Positions 44,601 to 52,696 of a stretch of 64,000 nucleotides of DNA are shown here, piece after piece (positions within the stretch are counted from its first letter, which is position 1; each line of letters opens with the position of its first letter). A program made the translations under genes and the position numbers. The DNA comes from Cymbomonas tetramitiformis. Lineage: Eukaryota > Chlorophyta > Pyramimonadophyceae > Pyramimonadales > Pyramimonadaceae. The notes under the pieces were generated by a model. That model made no database searches, was not told the DNA's origin, and saw only the letters and a list, made by a program, of their open reading frames with translations. The stretch spans positions 49,889 through 113,888 of the forward strand of contig LGRX02034683.1 of assembly GCA_001247695.2 (NCBI GenBank), read 5' to 3'.

Positions 44601-46347
44601 AGGGACTCTGATGAGACGCCGTATGCTGCCGTGCAACCTGTTGTACGTTGTCATCGCCGCCGGGTTAGGGCCCCGGGCTTTGAGGGGCCGGGCATGTGTC
44701 AACTCCCCCCGTAACCCTTCCACCTGCGCCTCGCTCAACACCCTCTCCACCAGTTCCCCTCCATGCCAACAGCTCCCCGAGAAGGTGGGTCGCCCGCCTG
44801 CTCGCCCCCATCAAATATCGCCACCTCTTCCTCGGCCAAGGCCATCGCCTGCCGTGTTGAGGCCCGGCTCTGCCCCTGAGTCCAGACCCGCACTTTGGGC
44901 TCCTGGCGATAAGAGGTCCTCCCACTCTGCCAAAATATCCTGGATGCTCAAGGCCGCTTGGCTGGGCCTGCCTGCGCCCGCGGATCCCACTCTGCAGACC
45001 GAGCCTCGGCGGAACCCTGTCCTTGGCCCCACGCCATCCGCAGATTCTCTGTTTTTTGTCGCACATCCTCCATGCTCTCCTAGAGCCATGATGTCATCCT
45101 TCGTGCCTCGCCTGCCCCACCCGAAGCCTGCCCGGACTGCTTATGTCGCGTTCCCCCAACACCCTTACGTCCCGCCACCATGCCCATCCTGCGTGGCACA
45201 GTCCGGCTCCCTAATCGCGTCCTCCCAAGCCCTGTCCATCAGCGCCAACCTCCCCACCTCCTCTCGACGAGCCCCCACCCCCCGATCCAGGTTGGGACCC
45301 ATACCTCCTCTTACACCCCCTTCACCAACCCAACGCCAACCACCTCCGGCCGGGCATCGCTTTACGGCCCGGCGGATGATCAGCCCTGCGACCCCTCGCG
45401 CAAGCGCCAAAGAAATCAGCCGGATCCACTTCTCCCTCCATCCCATGGAACTGCCAAGTGCCGCCTCTTTGTCCTCGTCCTTCGCCCCCATCGCCATCCA
45501 CCTGCTCTTCTTCTCCCACATTCTCCTCCATGTACCGCCGCTCCCAGAAGGGCAGCCGTGCATCCATCAACGCCTGCGATACTCGCTGTGCACGTTCTGC
45601 AAGCCCTCGAGGGGCAACATTCTCCCAGAACACACCCTAGCTTAGTAGACACCGGGTGCACTCGAGAAAAGCGGAAAGATGGCTGGCACATGCGTTGCAA
45701 CAGAATTGCCAGTCCGAAACCTTTTCCTGCCTGGGCCGGGGAACTCGCGTGGCTCCCTCACCTGGGGGATGCCCCACACAGGATTAGCTGGCTACAAGTG
45801 TGTGTGCGGTACCTTGTCACGGCCCTCACCTGCTCTTCCATGCTCCGTTCATCCACTGGGGGGGTGCTGGTAGGCTACCCTTGGTCAGAGTGCCTCGTGG
45901 CATCTGGTGCGTTGTATGAAATTCTGGCCGCAGTTTGTTCTTGCAAACTTCATTCATCTCATGGTTCTGGTTTGCTGTTCACGCCTCCCAGTCGTTTTGG
46001 GGGGATACATCCGGAGCATAGCAACGTGGCATGCTATTATTCAAGTTATCGGGTTTTGAAAGCATAAAGGAATCGATATGCATGAGGCACAGTCTAATGG
46101 TGTTGAGTTGGGACAGGTGTTGCGCATTGTCAAAGAAGAAGGCATTGGAGCATTTTACGAGGTGAGGATGACTCCGACGTGCACACCCAAATCATATCGC
46201 ATTGTGAGTTATGAATGCAAAGATTCTGAGATGCGTTATCGAGGTTCTGTGAGGCAGGGAATAGGAACGAAGTTGGCCCAGACGGTCTTGGCTGCAGCAC
46301 TCATGTACACAATTAAGGTACACTTCCTCGAAAACCCTAAACCCTGA
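30721..46347 (+). CDS. Peroxisomal-type mitochondrial carrier family protein (ten exons placed)
   Basis: A gene of the SLC25 family, closest in motifs to the peroxisomal NAD/CoA/adenine nucleotide carriers (SLC25A17, plant PXN). The three family signatures are present and carry that group's atypical residues: YPLITVNARQQ (exons 1-2), TNPIWVVASRLQT (exon 5) and TYPMLLVKLRLQS (exon 8), where most carriers have P-x-[DE]. Six membrane helices are expected. Placed exons: 30721-30819, 31095-31128, 31528-31611, 31889-31956, 32651-32734, 34517-34650, 35506-35547, 36326-36418, 46117-46161, 46258-46347. They give about 255 residues against about 300 usual, so short exons between 2-3, 4-5 and 6-7 are probably missed. 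No premature stop is seen in the placed exons. The span is gene-level and includes introns. Confidence 0.88.
31095..31128 (+). CDS. Carrier exon 2 (end of signature 1)
   Basis: The acceptor TGTTGCAG precedes VNARQQTTHQN, matching the VNTRQQ that follows YPLQT in plant peroxisomal carriers. The donor at 31129 (GTTCGT) is not strong, so the 3' edge is uncertain. A further short exon before 31528 is likely because the phases do not match. Confidence 0.65.
31528..31611 (+). CDS. Carrier exon 3 (matrix helix and start of helix 2)
   Basis: 28 codons: TMTMVEEEGVSGLFKGVKPA then FIGTAISQ. The EG...LFKGVKP..IGTAISQ pattern is the EG-x-x-x-(L/F)-(Y/F)-(K/R)-G element that follows each odd helix in the family. 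Phase 0 at both ends; donor GTGTCT. Confidence 0.85.
31889..31956 (+). CDS. Carrier exon 4 (helix 2)
   Basis: MVYFYLYSNLRSSVVEFSRS. ...AISQ|MVYFYLY continues exon 3 as the family does (ASQGVYYYFYQ in plant members). Acceptor CTCCGCAG, donor GTAAGT, ending phase 2. Confidence 0.83.
32651..32734 (+). CDS. Carrier exon 5 (helix 3, signature 2)
   Basis: Reads CLAVVLTNPIWVVASRLQTA with the second carrier signature NPIWVV, where Trp replaces the usual acidic residue as in peroxisomal carriers. Acceptor GCTTGCAG, donor GTAAGT. Both ends are phase 2, compatible with exon 4. The start of helix 3 is probably on an unplaced exon between 31957 and 32650. Confidence 0.83.
33165..33565. repeat. 30-bp minisatellite in a carrier intron
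   Basis: About thirteen units of CTCCTGGGCAGACTTCGCGC followed by TGCACTCTTG, degenerate after 33400. Both strands give long repetitive frames that are not genes. Confidence 0.92.
33808..34362. repeat. 55-bp minisatellite in the same carrier intron
   Basis: About ten units containing AAAGTGCCCCCTTTGCGGAC then TGTCATGCTATTTGATCAAT, with variable CCTGTTCGAGCC joins. Confidence 0.92.
34517..34650 (+). CDS. Carrier exon 6 (second matrix helix, helix 4)
   Basis: Covers IRAIYEEAGLRGFWKGVPPA then LLMVSNPALQYMAYEW, a near-consensus second EG...FWKGV..(L/M)VSNP block. Donor GTATGC at 34651; without splicing the frame runs to a TAG at 34685. The start could also be 34492, which would match the phase of exon 5 better. 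Confidence 0.82.
35218..35458. repeat. 34-bp minisatellite in a carrier intron
   Basis: Seven units of GGCACGTGGCATGGCTGCAC then CATTTTACC(T/A)GCA, the last one variant. Confidence 0.92.
35506..35547 (+). CDS. Carrier exon 7 (helix 5)
   Basis: Fourteen codons, IFTIGASAKAAATV, between GGTGGACAG and GTAACG, phase 0 both sides. Small Gly/Ala-rich helix matching the G-A-x-(A/S)-K-x-x-A-T-V pattern before the third signature. A linker exon between 34651 and 35505 is needed for phase. Confidence 0.75.
35612..35806. repeat. 48-bp minisatellite in a carrier intron
   Basis: Four units of AGTGGGTC(C/G)CAAATGGCCC then ACTCGGCGCCTCCCTCATTG. The C/G variant alternates from unit to unit. Confidence 0.92.
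36326..36418 (+). CDS. Carrier exon 8 (signature 3 and matrix loop)
   Basis: 31 codons: LTYPMLLVKLRLQSSRKQTD then DKLKYRGTLDA. YPMLLVKLRLQ is the third signature with Leu in the usual acidic position. YRGTLDA leads into the last matrix helix. Phase 0; donor GTAAGG. Confidence 0.88.
36420..37179. other. Carrier intron sequence, no gene
   Basis: Contains a diverged relative of the 259-bp unit (36600-36775), and the phrase GAAGACCGGCTGCACTATRT at 36817 and 37797. No exon or RNA recognised. Confidence 0.5.
37853..38716 (-). pseudogene. LINE C-terminal tail frame shared by both LINE copies
   Basis: Reads SGASGSGGTWRRTRKGESRW, VRLLSFALARGVAGLIIRRA and LALMDRAWEDAFEETDYATQ. The same sentence recurs at 45563-45165 on the minus strand (TWRRMWEKKSRWMAMG, ISLALARGVAGLIIRRAV), so this frame is conserved between the copies and likely coding in the parent element. 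It overlaps the endonuclease frame at its start, so a frameshift separates them. Confidence 0.6.
38265..39875 (-). pseudogene. LINE RT C-terminus, CCHC and restriction-like endonuclease
   Basis: A 536-residue frame. Residues 242-259 form C-x2-C-x9-H-x3-C (CPDCGGERDPTGTHLLAC). Residues about 310-380 carry CPDVTVLDAE, LFDVATARP and a following Lys near 354, the P-D...(D/E)-x-K layout of the restriction-like endonuclease used by R2-type LINEs for target-primed insertion. An Asp/Glu dipeptide run (the TCCTCG repeat at 38580-38625) follows. The gene ends in the frame at 38265. Confidence 0.78.
39775..40590 (-). pseudogene. LINE reverse transcriptase palm, several frames
   Basis: Pieces in three frames read KADARNAFN (motif A, about 40450), EGTQQGDP (motif B, about 40255) and FAYLGDAFFLGPP (motif C, about 40165), then the thumb (GELDFIDVLGVPVG). 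Motif C has Gly where the first catalytic Asp of Y-x-D-D belongs, so the enzyme would be dead even without the frameshifts. Confidence 0.8.
40586..40981 (-). pseudogene. LINE reverse transcriptase, N-terminal section
   Basis: GARLVALLKDDLGVNVRPIA then CGEVLRKLVAKVICRQ is the RT(0)-RT(1) region of non-LTR RTs (L.K.....RPIA.GE..R...K). The upstream coding part is missing, consistent with 5' truncation. It is separated from the palm by frame changes between 40380 and 40590. Confidence 0.75.
41041..41583 (+). pseudogene. Penelope-like reverse transcriptase fragment
   Basis: The frame contains RYIDDLLAFN (RT motif C with YIDD), then PKHILSLSLAHAG, VPYMDILIKQNRRRG, AIYDKRLDA, IRYPAHDSYL and KYGIVTSQLHRFAERC. 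This order, with RYP and SQLHRF, is typical of the thumb region of Penelope-like RTs. Motifs A and B are missing, so only the C-terminal half is present, preceded by a TG repeat and a splice-like TTTGTAG. It stops at 41583 with no GIY-YIG nuclease after it. It lies in the carrier's largest intron, in sense orientation. Confidence 0.65.
41697..43545 (+). repeat. 201-bp tandem repeat, nine copies, open in one frame
   Basis: Units start near 41702, 41904, 42106, 42308, 42509, 42710, 42912, 43114 and 43352. Because 201 is divisible by three, the same 67-residue unit (HWNDLDDGMWLSLWYPSDGY, then CLFEGVGDSSAAG, then GYWRIAVNGDG) is read over and over, with occasional stops and shifts. No start codon context or splice site makes it a gene. 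It may be a decayed repeat protein or a minisatellite with a coding-like period. Confidence 0.85.
43637..44155. repeat. Two tandem 259-bp units in the carrier intron
   Basis: CATCGACCGGGAGCCACTGG begins units at 43637 and 43896. They are nearly identical through CATGCCGTTCAGTGTGTGTG. A diverged relative appears near 36620-36775. Probably part of the LINE 3' tail. Confidence 0.85.
44150..45640 (-). mobile_element. Second LINE copy, strongly 5'-truncated
   Basis: The minus-strand frame 45563-45165 and the tail sequence to 44150 match the 3' third of the LINE at 37180-41037. RT and most of the endonuclease are absent. 5' truncation is the usual outcome of incomplete target-primed reverse transcription. 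Confidence 0.75.
46117..46161 (+). CDS. Carrier exon 9 (third matrix helix)
   Basis: VLRIVKEEGIGAFYE: joins exon 8 as ...GTLDA|VLRIVKEEG, the third EG-x-x-(A/G)-(L/F)-Y element. Acceptor TTGGGACAG, donor GTGAGG. The preceding intron is 9.7 kb. Confidence 0.87.
46258..46347 (+). CDS. Carrier exon 10 (helix 6, C-terminus)
   Basis: GIGTKLAQTVLAAALMYTIK completes ...GAFYE|GIGTKLAQ. If unspliced it ends VHFLENPKP and TGA at 46347. A GT at 46318 could alternatively be a donor to one more short exon. The last bases contain AAACCCTAAACCCT, two plant-type telobox units. Confidence 0.83.
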   Translation, partial: GIGTKLAQTVLAAALMYTIKVHFLENPKP

Positions 46348-47490
46348 CTCTCACTTAGTTTCATAGTAAAGACGGCTTAGTGGGGCAGCTCGTCAATGCA
46401 GGAGAAGGTGGACTCTGGAGTGCGTAAAGCACTGCGGTCAGGAGTTGGACCAGAATAGGCTGCGCATTTATGAAGCAGGAGCTTCTCCTTAGCATTACTG
46501 GGAATGCCGCTCGTGTGTGATTGCCCATTTTGGGTTTGTAAACAGTTTTGTCATGTGGACGGCTTTGTTGTGGAAACAATACCATTGCTGGAATTTTTGC
46601 ATGCCGATTGTGGTTGCCTTCCGCGTATGTACCTAAGGTATTGCGACCGTGTCTTCATTGCTGATTTTTACTACTGAAATCTGGTGCAATAAACCAGGCT
46701 CAAAAGTTTGTTGATGGGCCGAGAACACTTATATACACCTATTTACTTAATGGGATATGTCTACATCGGGGGCAGTTAATTGATTATAATCCACATCGTG
46801 GACAGACACTTCATTTTAATCCACATCAAGGGCAGACATCTTATTTGACTACCAGGCTTGTCAATCTCACGTTGAGATCTCCACTGTGCCATCTGAAGCA
46901 TGGTCGTTCGATCATCTCACCATTCGTTGTTATATAACGAACAGCGAGCGCATACGCGATCATCGCTTACTTCAGTTGTTCCAAGGGGTATGACTTATGT
47001 AATAGCATATGCTATTATGTAACATATATCCCTTGGCGTTGGCGCGAGCGATGGCGACGGGCATAGCGCTAATGTTGGTGCAGGCGCTAGCGCTGTGTTG
47101 CTGTGGCGTCCTCGTCCGACGTCCGTCAGATCGAGCTTCAGTCGTCGCCGTCCGGTGGGATTCGAGCTTTGCTGCTGATTTGCTATGCCAGGTGTGTATG
47201 TAAGGTCAAATCAGGTATAGACATGTCATTCTAATCTACATCGGGGGCAGACACTTCATTTTAATCCACATCGGGGTTAATGGCATCGGTAATCGTACAT
47301 CGGGGGTAGACATTTCAAATTTAATCCACATCAGGGTAAGCTGGATGCTTCAGATTAATCAAACATTCTTAATCGGAACAAGTCACCAGACATGTAGTAC
47401 AACTAACATAAAAGCCACGTGTACAATAAAACGAATCGTGAGCAGATCGTTCGTGTAGCTCATTCAGTTTGATGCTCGTCGCGTTTCGCT
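46348..47490. repeat. Region downstream of the carrier gene with 30-bp repeats
   Basis: Units of TTTTAATCCACATCGGGGGC then AGACACTTCA lie at 46755-46860 and again at 47222-47340. No gene seen between them. A possible poly(A) signal AATAAA occurs at 46689. Confidence 0.6.
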
Positions 47491-47493
47491 GTC

Positions 47494-48320
47494 ATGAATT
47501 CGCCTCGAACGGACGTTACATTCAGATCAGACTTTGTGTACATCGTGGCGACATCAGAATCAGAAGTAATGGTCACGATCAAATACTTCCACGACGGTTA
47601 TTTTAATTCGGAGTGCGTCTTCAAAGGCTATGGCGGAATGCGGTGGTGGCATAGACCAGGGCGTTCACGCATCCCAGAATCGCTTTAGCGGTGTCGCCGA
47701 AGTCGAAGGAGGATGTGTCGACTGTCGAGGCCGGTGTTCCCGAACTGCGTCCTGAGGTAGATGCCAATGCGGCAGAGTTTGACGTCGTCCTGGCCGTCCG
47801 TCTCAAAACGAATGCGCTTACCGCCAAGGAAGGTCTCCCCTGGGAGCCTTAGCTCAAGCGCGATGGTCGTCGATTTTACGAACATCCTTGACCAGCTTAT
47901 TCATCAGTTGTTCCTGATAAAAATGTTGTCGTGCGGAAATGACGTCGACCGTGTCGTCCATATTTCTCTGGGCTCTGCGACCGCCGGTCTCGCAGGAGTA
48001 TGGGAGTTCGTCGCAATTCCATCATTTTATCTAATGACGCTGTCCACGTCGGAATCTCTCATAAGCGCTCTACGCGCGCCCCTAGTCGCAACTCCAGCCG
48101 TGATGCCACTGGTGTAGGCTAGGCGCCACACCACCAAGTGCTAGAGACACGAAGATGATGTAGTCGAGGTCGAATTGGAAGCATGGGAAGGTGAAATGGA
48201 ACGAGGTGTGCGGTCGCGATAAAAGTACCCGCAGTAGCCCAGCCGCAGCAGTTAAAGTGATGAAGTCTAATTGTAGTCTGAAGGTTGGCGGCGTCGTCCT
48301 CGATGTAATCACCCCCACCC
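47494..48320. other. Unassigned region with short overlapping frames
   Basis: Frames of 60-120 residues occur on both strands (for example MFVKSTTIALELRLPGETFL at 47885-47685 minus, and one of 118 residues at 47761-48117 plus). None resembles a known family and they overlap, so I do not choose one. Confidence 0.3.
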
Positions 48321-48440
48321 CATGCTGAGAGTCAGCCGTACAGTATACACTGACAGTGTGATAGTATGTCAGTATGACAGTATGTCAGCTGTCATCAGTA
48401 TGACTGCTAGTCGTATGACTGTTACTTGCAGTCTCAGTGG
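48321..48440. repeat. Short repeats of CAGTATGTCAGTATGACAG type
   Basis: About ten degenerate copies of GTATGACAG/GTATGTCAG. The rest of 48440-49140 shows no gene. Confidence 0.6.
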
Positions 48441-49147
48441 TATCGACTTCGGTGGCGGACAGTCAGATTCACTCAAATGCATCTAGACTAGAGTCAGCGA
48501 TATATGCCGCTGAACCTAGGTATTCATTATCTTGTGATATATTGATTACTTGTCTGCGATATCTGAGTGTGCTAGTGTTTCCACTGTAGTCTGAGATATA
48601 GTATCTCAGTAGGCTATAGGCCCACCACTTGCCAGAAAGTGGTCTATAAATTAGGTTATTAGATGCCTGGATAGTCGCTCAGAGCGAGTAGGGGCGCGTT
48701 GCGCAGCTGTGTGGTGTGTGCTCGCCTCATGAGGCGAGCGTTTACGTCTGGATGAGTTTTGGTCTCGGAGAGGTGGTGTTATAGGTGAATCCAGCTGCAA
48801 AAAGCATTTCTGAAAAGGATTTTATACAGCACCAACGAGATGCGCACGGCTGACTGGAGCCTTTGCAACGCGTTCGTACAGCAGTTCGACTTCCTTGGGC
48901 CACGGATCTTCACTGGCAGGGACGCTCTCCCTATTCGTACACCACCACCTTTCCGCGTTTTCCACGACCACATTCTTTCATCATTCGCACACCTGTTGAC
49001 ATACAGCTGCCACGCGTTACCCTTACGCTCTTTTATTGTCACTGCTTACTGTTTACTCACTGTACCCTAGTTCTGTGCTGACACCGCATTTCGTTTTCAC
49101 GTCTGCATTTGCGGCTGTTATTGCGACGACTGGGGTTCTAGTTTACG

Positions 49148-49690
49148 ATGGACCACGACGCACAGGTTGATGACTTTAGCACGCCTGTGCCAGCTGTTGT
49201 CGACACGCGTCGAGCTTTAGATTTCACAGAGAATACTCCAGAGGCCCTGTGAAGGCCACACCTGTCAGAGCGCTGACTGACGCTTCTGATTCTGCTCGTC
49301 CAGCGCTCCTGGAATTTCAAAAGGAATGCAAGGCGCTCCTAAAGGATCTCTCTGCGCGAGCACAAATTGTCGCAGCTGGCAAAGATAACGTGCGACCTGA
49401 GAAGGTTAAAGCTGCTGAGTGTTTCTTCGATCACGCGTCCTATAAAAAGGACATCGAGCGCGAGGAAGCGCTCGCCCAGCTCACACGCGCCAAAGGGGTT
49501 ATACATATATGTATATATATATATCTCTTGTTTCCTATCAGGTTATCGGCTACCACTTGTGGGCGTTTTTCTTCGTTGCTTTGGATCCTTGAGGCCGCAC
49601 CAGCTCCTCCCGTACATCAACCCCGACGTCAAGCACCAGCTTCGTCTTTTCAGCACCAGCCTCTCCTCACCTTTGGCCACCGTTGACGAT
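49148..49690 (+). pseudogene. Gag-like remnant, frameshifted
   Basis: MDHDAQVDDFSTPVPAVVDT runs to a stop at 49250. A one-base shift joins it to PVRALTDASDSARPALLEFQ and a helical, charged section ending near 49493. A TA microsatellite (49500-49525) and a splice-like TTTCCTATCAG follow, then a basic stretch (HQPRRQAPASSF). Length, charge and setting suggest a retroelement gag remnant. The downstream 49813-49950 is shared with 28195-28345. Confidence 0.35.
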
Positions 49691-50012
49691 CGTGGCCAAG
49701 GACATTTTGCTCGTTGAACCATCCGAGCGCGGGGTAGCACCAGCTCACTACAACTTTTTACGTACGCACAAGCTACGAGTTCGACATCATCCCCATCGCC
49801 TTTGCTCTTCTGGGCAGCAGCGCCCCTTCTGCAGAAAAACTGGCTTAATTTACGACGTTTTTGACGTGACCGGCGTTTTCCTCGTCGAATTCTGCCCCAA
49901 ATTGGCTTTTACATCGCCCGATTTGGCTAATTTTACGAAAAGTTGTGTTTTCGACACGCGCCCAAACGCGCCCTCGCCTTTCCGGACAGCAGCACCCCTC
50001 CTGCAGAAAAAA

Positions 50013-50559
50013 TAGTTAGTACACTATGACAATTACACGTTAGTATGTTAACGGCATACTAACTCCCAGTCTCCTTAAGTGTGGGAGTTGGTGGACTCGT
50101 GGTGTGGTGCGTGGTGGGTCATGGGTCCAAATGCACTTCAATGATGTTCGAAGGTGATTGGATGGCGAACTGGGCACTGGTTAAGGAAGTATGACGCTGT
50201 TTGAAGAAGCTGATATTGGGGCTAAATTGCTTTGGGAATGTGCTACGTTAGCATGTCGTTAGTATGCTCGTTAGTACACTATGACAATTACACGTTAGTA
50301 TGTTAACGGTATACTAACTCCCAGTCTCCTTAAGTGTGGCAGTGGGTGGACTCGTGGCGTGGTGCGCAGTGGATCATGGATGGGGTCCAAATGCACTTCA
50401 ATGATGTTCTAAGGTGATTGGATGGCGAACTGGACATTAGTTAAGGGGGTGTGCCGCTGTTTAAAGAAGCTGATATTGGGGCTAAATTGCTTTGGGAATG
50501 TGCTACGTTAGCATGTCGTTAGTATGCTTGTTAGTACACTATAATAATCACACGTTAAT
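50013..50559. repeat. 258-bp tandem repeat (two full units and a third interrupted)
   Basis: TTAGTACACTATGACAATTA begins units at about 50013 and 50272. A third begins at 50531 and is cut after CACGTTAAT by the TIR element at 50560. Each unit ends with GCATGTCGTTAGTATGCTYG. Confidence 0.88.
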
Positions 50560-52326
50560 GGTAGGCTATTTAATTTAGATTATTTCTTTATGATTTTAGA
50601 TTAACCCATTTTCATGTTGATTTTAGATTAAGTTTTTTTTGATGTCATCCGGCTATTACCGGTGCATGCATCCACGACGCTGTACTCGGTACCTACTGTT
50701 GAGCTATCGCCATGCCATGCGAAATATTACACTGAAGAGTTGTCTTGCCGTGATGTCCATATGTCCGAATGAAAATCGAACGGTTTTTGGTTCCATTCGG
50801 AAAGATTCACGGCCGTGAATCTAAAAGTCACGGCCGTGAATAACAGGGATATATGACTTTGATTATTTGCCATCTTTTCCACAATAGACACTCACGGCGT
50901 GTTCTGCTTGAAAAAAAGTAAGTAACTTGAAGCCTTGAGATTCAAGTAACTCAAAGATATGTATCTTGGCAGTATGTGTGCCAAGTTTCGTGCTCTAGGA
51001 CGCACGGGAAGCCCTCGGCTGTTTGGCATCTTTGGGTTTGGGTGTCACGTTCGAACCCAAACCCAAAACATCTGCCTTAGAAATAAATTGCGCGTTTCGC
51101 GCACAAGTAACTTGAAGCCTTGAGCTTCAAGTCACTCAAAGATATGTATCTTGGCAGTATGTGTGCCAAGTTTCGTGCGTTAGGACGCACGGGAAGCCCT
51201 CGGCTGTTTGGCATCTTTGGGTTTGGGTGTCACGTTCGAACCCAAACCCAAAACATCTGCCTTAGAAATAAATTGCGCGTTTCGCGCACAAGTAACTTGA
51301 AGCCTTGAGCTTCAAGTTACTCAAAGGCATGTATCTTGGCAGTATGTGTGCCAAGTTTCGTGCGTTAGGACGCACGGGAAGCCCTCGGCTGTTTGACATC
51401 TTTGGGTTTGGGTGTCACGTTCGAACCCAAACCCAAAACATCTGCCTTAGAAATAAATTGCGCGTTTCGCGCACAAGTAACTTGAAGCCTTGAGCTTCTG
51501 GTAACTTAAATATATGTACCATGGTAGTATTCGTGCCAAGTTTCGTGCGTTAGGACGCACGGGAAGCCCTCGGCTGTTTGCATCTTTGGGTTTGGGTGTC
51601 ACGTTCGAACCCAAACCCAAAGGCAAAGGCATAGGACAGTTTCGTAGATTCTGTCCCGATGCCTTTGCAACCTCGCTTGCTAACTCATATTACAATGAAT
51701 ATTCAACATTCAAGCGTTGGATACCCCACGCCAACGGGAAGCGCTCGGCTGATTTGTTATTTGGGTATGCGCACCCAAATGCCAAAAAACGCATCTTTGA
51801 AACTCGTTAGTTTCAAAGATGCGTGGCCGATGCCTTCGTGCTTATGTGTGTGAATCCATATGAAATATTCCATGGAATAAATGTGAATATCCCGCACAAA
51901 CGGGAAGCGCTCGGCCGTTTTGTAAAATTAGGGTGCACCCAAAATACAAAACGCATCTTTGAAACTCGGAAGTTTCAAAGATGCTTGCCGGTCGCGTGCA
52001 GCGGTAAAAGGCAAGTCAAAGGGTTTAGGATATAGAAGAAGTACAGGGGCCTTTTTTTCAAGCAGAACACGCCGTGAGTGTCTATTACAACGGCGCCCAC
52101 CATTATCACAAGCGAGACAAACCTTCTTAAAGCTTTTTGGAGGCTTCCTCATGATGGCACCAGCGGGAACGAGAGCGTTTGACCTGTGTGCACATTATTT
52201 GAACACGAGTCGTGAAATGGACCACCGGTCATAGCCGGATGACATCAAGAAAACTTAATCTAAAATCAACATGAAAATGGGTTAATCTAAAATTACGGAA
52301 ACTTAATCTAAATTAATTATTTTTCC
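50560..52326. mobile_element. GGTAGGC TIR element, non-autonomous relative (1767 bp)
   Basis: Terminal inverted repeats of about 100 bp (50560-50664, 52222-52326) share TTTAGATTAACCCATTTTCA and GATGTCATCCGGCTATGACC with the larger element at 58385. The right interior keeps the coding end of its minus-strand gene (52152-52050: MRKPPKSFKKVCLACDNGGR). The left interior has an inverted copy of part of it (50881-50917). The middle is filled with 185-bp tandem repeats. No matching target duplication at its ends (TTAAT against CGGCA). Confidence 0.85.
50922..51640. repeat. 185-bp tandem repeat inside the TIR element
   Basis: Four units starting at 50922, 51107, 51292 and 51477 (GTAACTTGAAGCCTTGAG...), the last diverging after about 130 bases. 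Each carries hairpins: CTTGAAGCC.TTGAGNTTCAAG, GGGTTTGGGTGTCACGTTCG with AACCCAAACCC, and GCGCGTTTCGCGC. Two further diverged hairpin units follow at 51720-51985 (AACGGGAAGCGCTCGGC). Confidence 0.92.
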
Positions 52327-52690
52327 CGGCAGCACCAGGTAGCTGAGTCACTGGCCAGGGTAGAAGTCTTCCAAAATTCTTTACGGCCCGTAAACTATAT
52401 TTCCGTTGGCCCGCTTTCGGCCAAAACGGTCAAGGAAGAAAAATGCCCGCCGCAGGCGCGAAATTTTAAAATTAAGTATGGGGATTTGATAAACAGTGGC
52501 ATAAAATGCCTATATTTTTGGCCGAAGTTTGGCCGGCTCATATTTTTGTGCGGCCCGGGGGCGAAAGCCCCTTCGGCCCGCTTTCGGCCCGGAGCGAGCT
52601 TCTGCGGCCCCGGGCCGGCCCGCCACGGTAAGACTTCTACCTCGCCACCGGCTTCGCCAACAGACCGCCACCGCCCCAGTCTAGACAGAC
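52327..52690. other. Gene-free GC-rich stretch
   Basis: GGCCCGCTTTCGGCC occurs at 52408 and 52576, and inverted GGTAGAAGTCTT/AAGACTTCTACC lie at 52359 and 52629. These may be the ends of a small element of about 280 bp. No coding. Confidence 0.4.
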
Positions 52691-52696
52691 ATCACC

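Noticed and set aside
46078..46116. Start of the carrier's exon 9 at the ATG 46078
   Set aside because: The family similarity begins only at VLRIVKEEG, right after a good acceptor (GGGACAG) at 46116. The preceding codons are intron.
46330..46346. AAACCCTAAACCCT as an interstitial telomere
   Set aside because: Only two units, inside or beside the last carrier exon; too short to be a telomeric tract.
51120..51493. Repeated 62-residue frames starting MSFKSLKDMYLG and MSFKLLKGMYLG
   Set aside because: Identical frames created by the 185-bp tandem repeat, with no domain.
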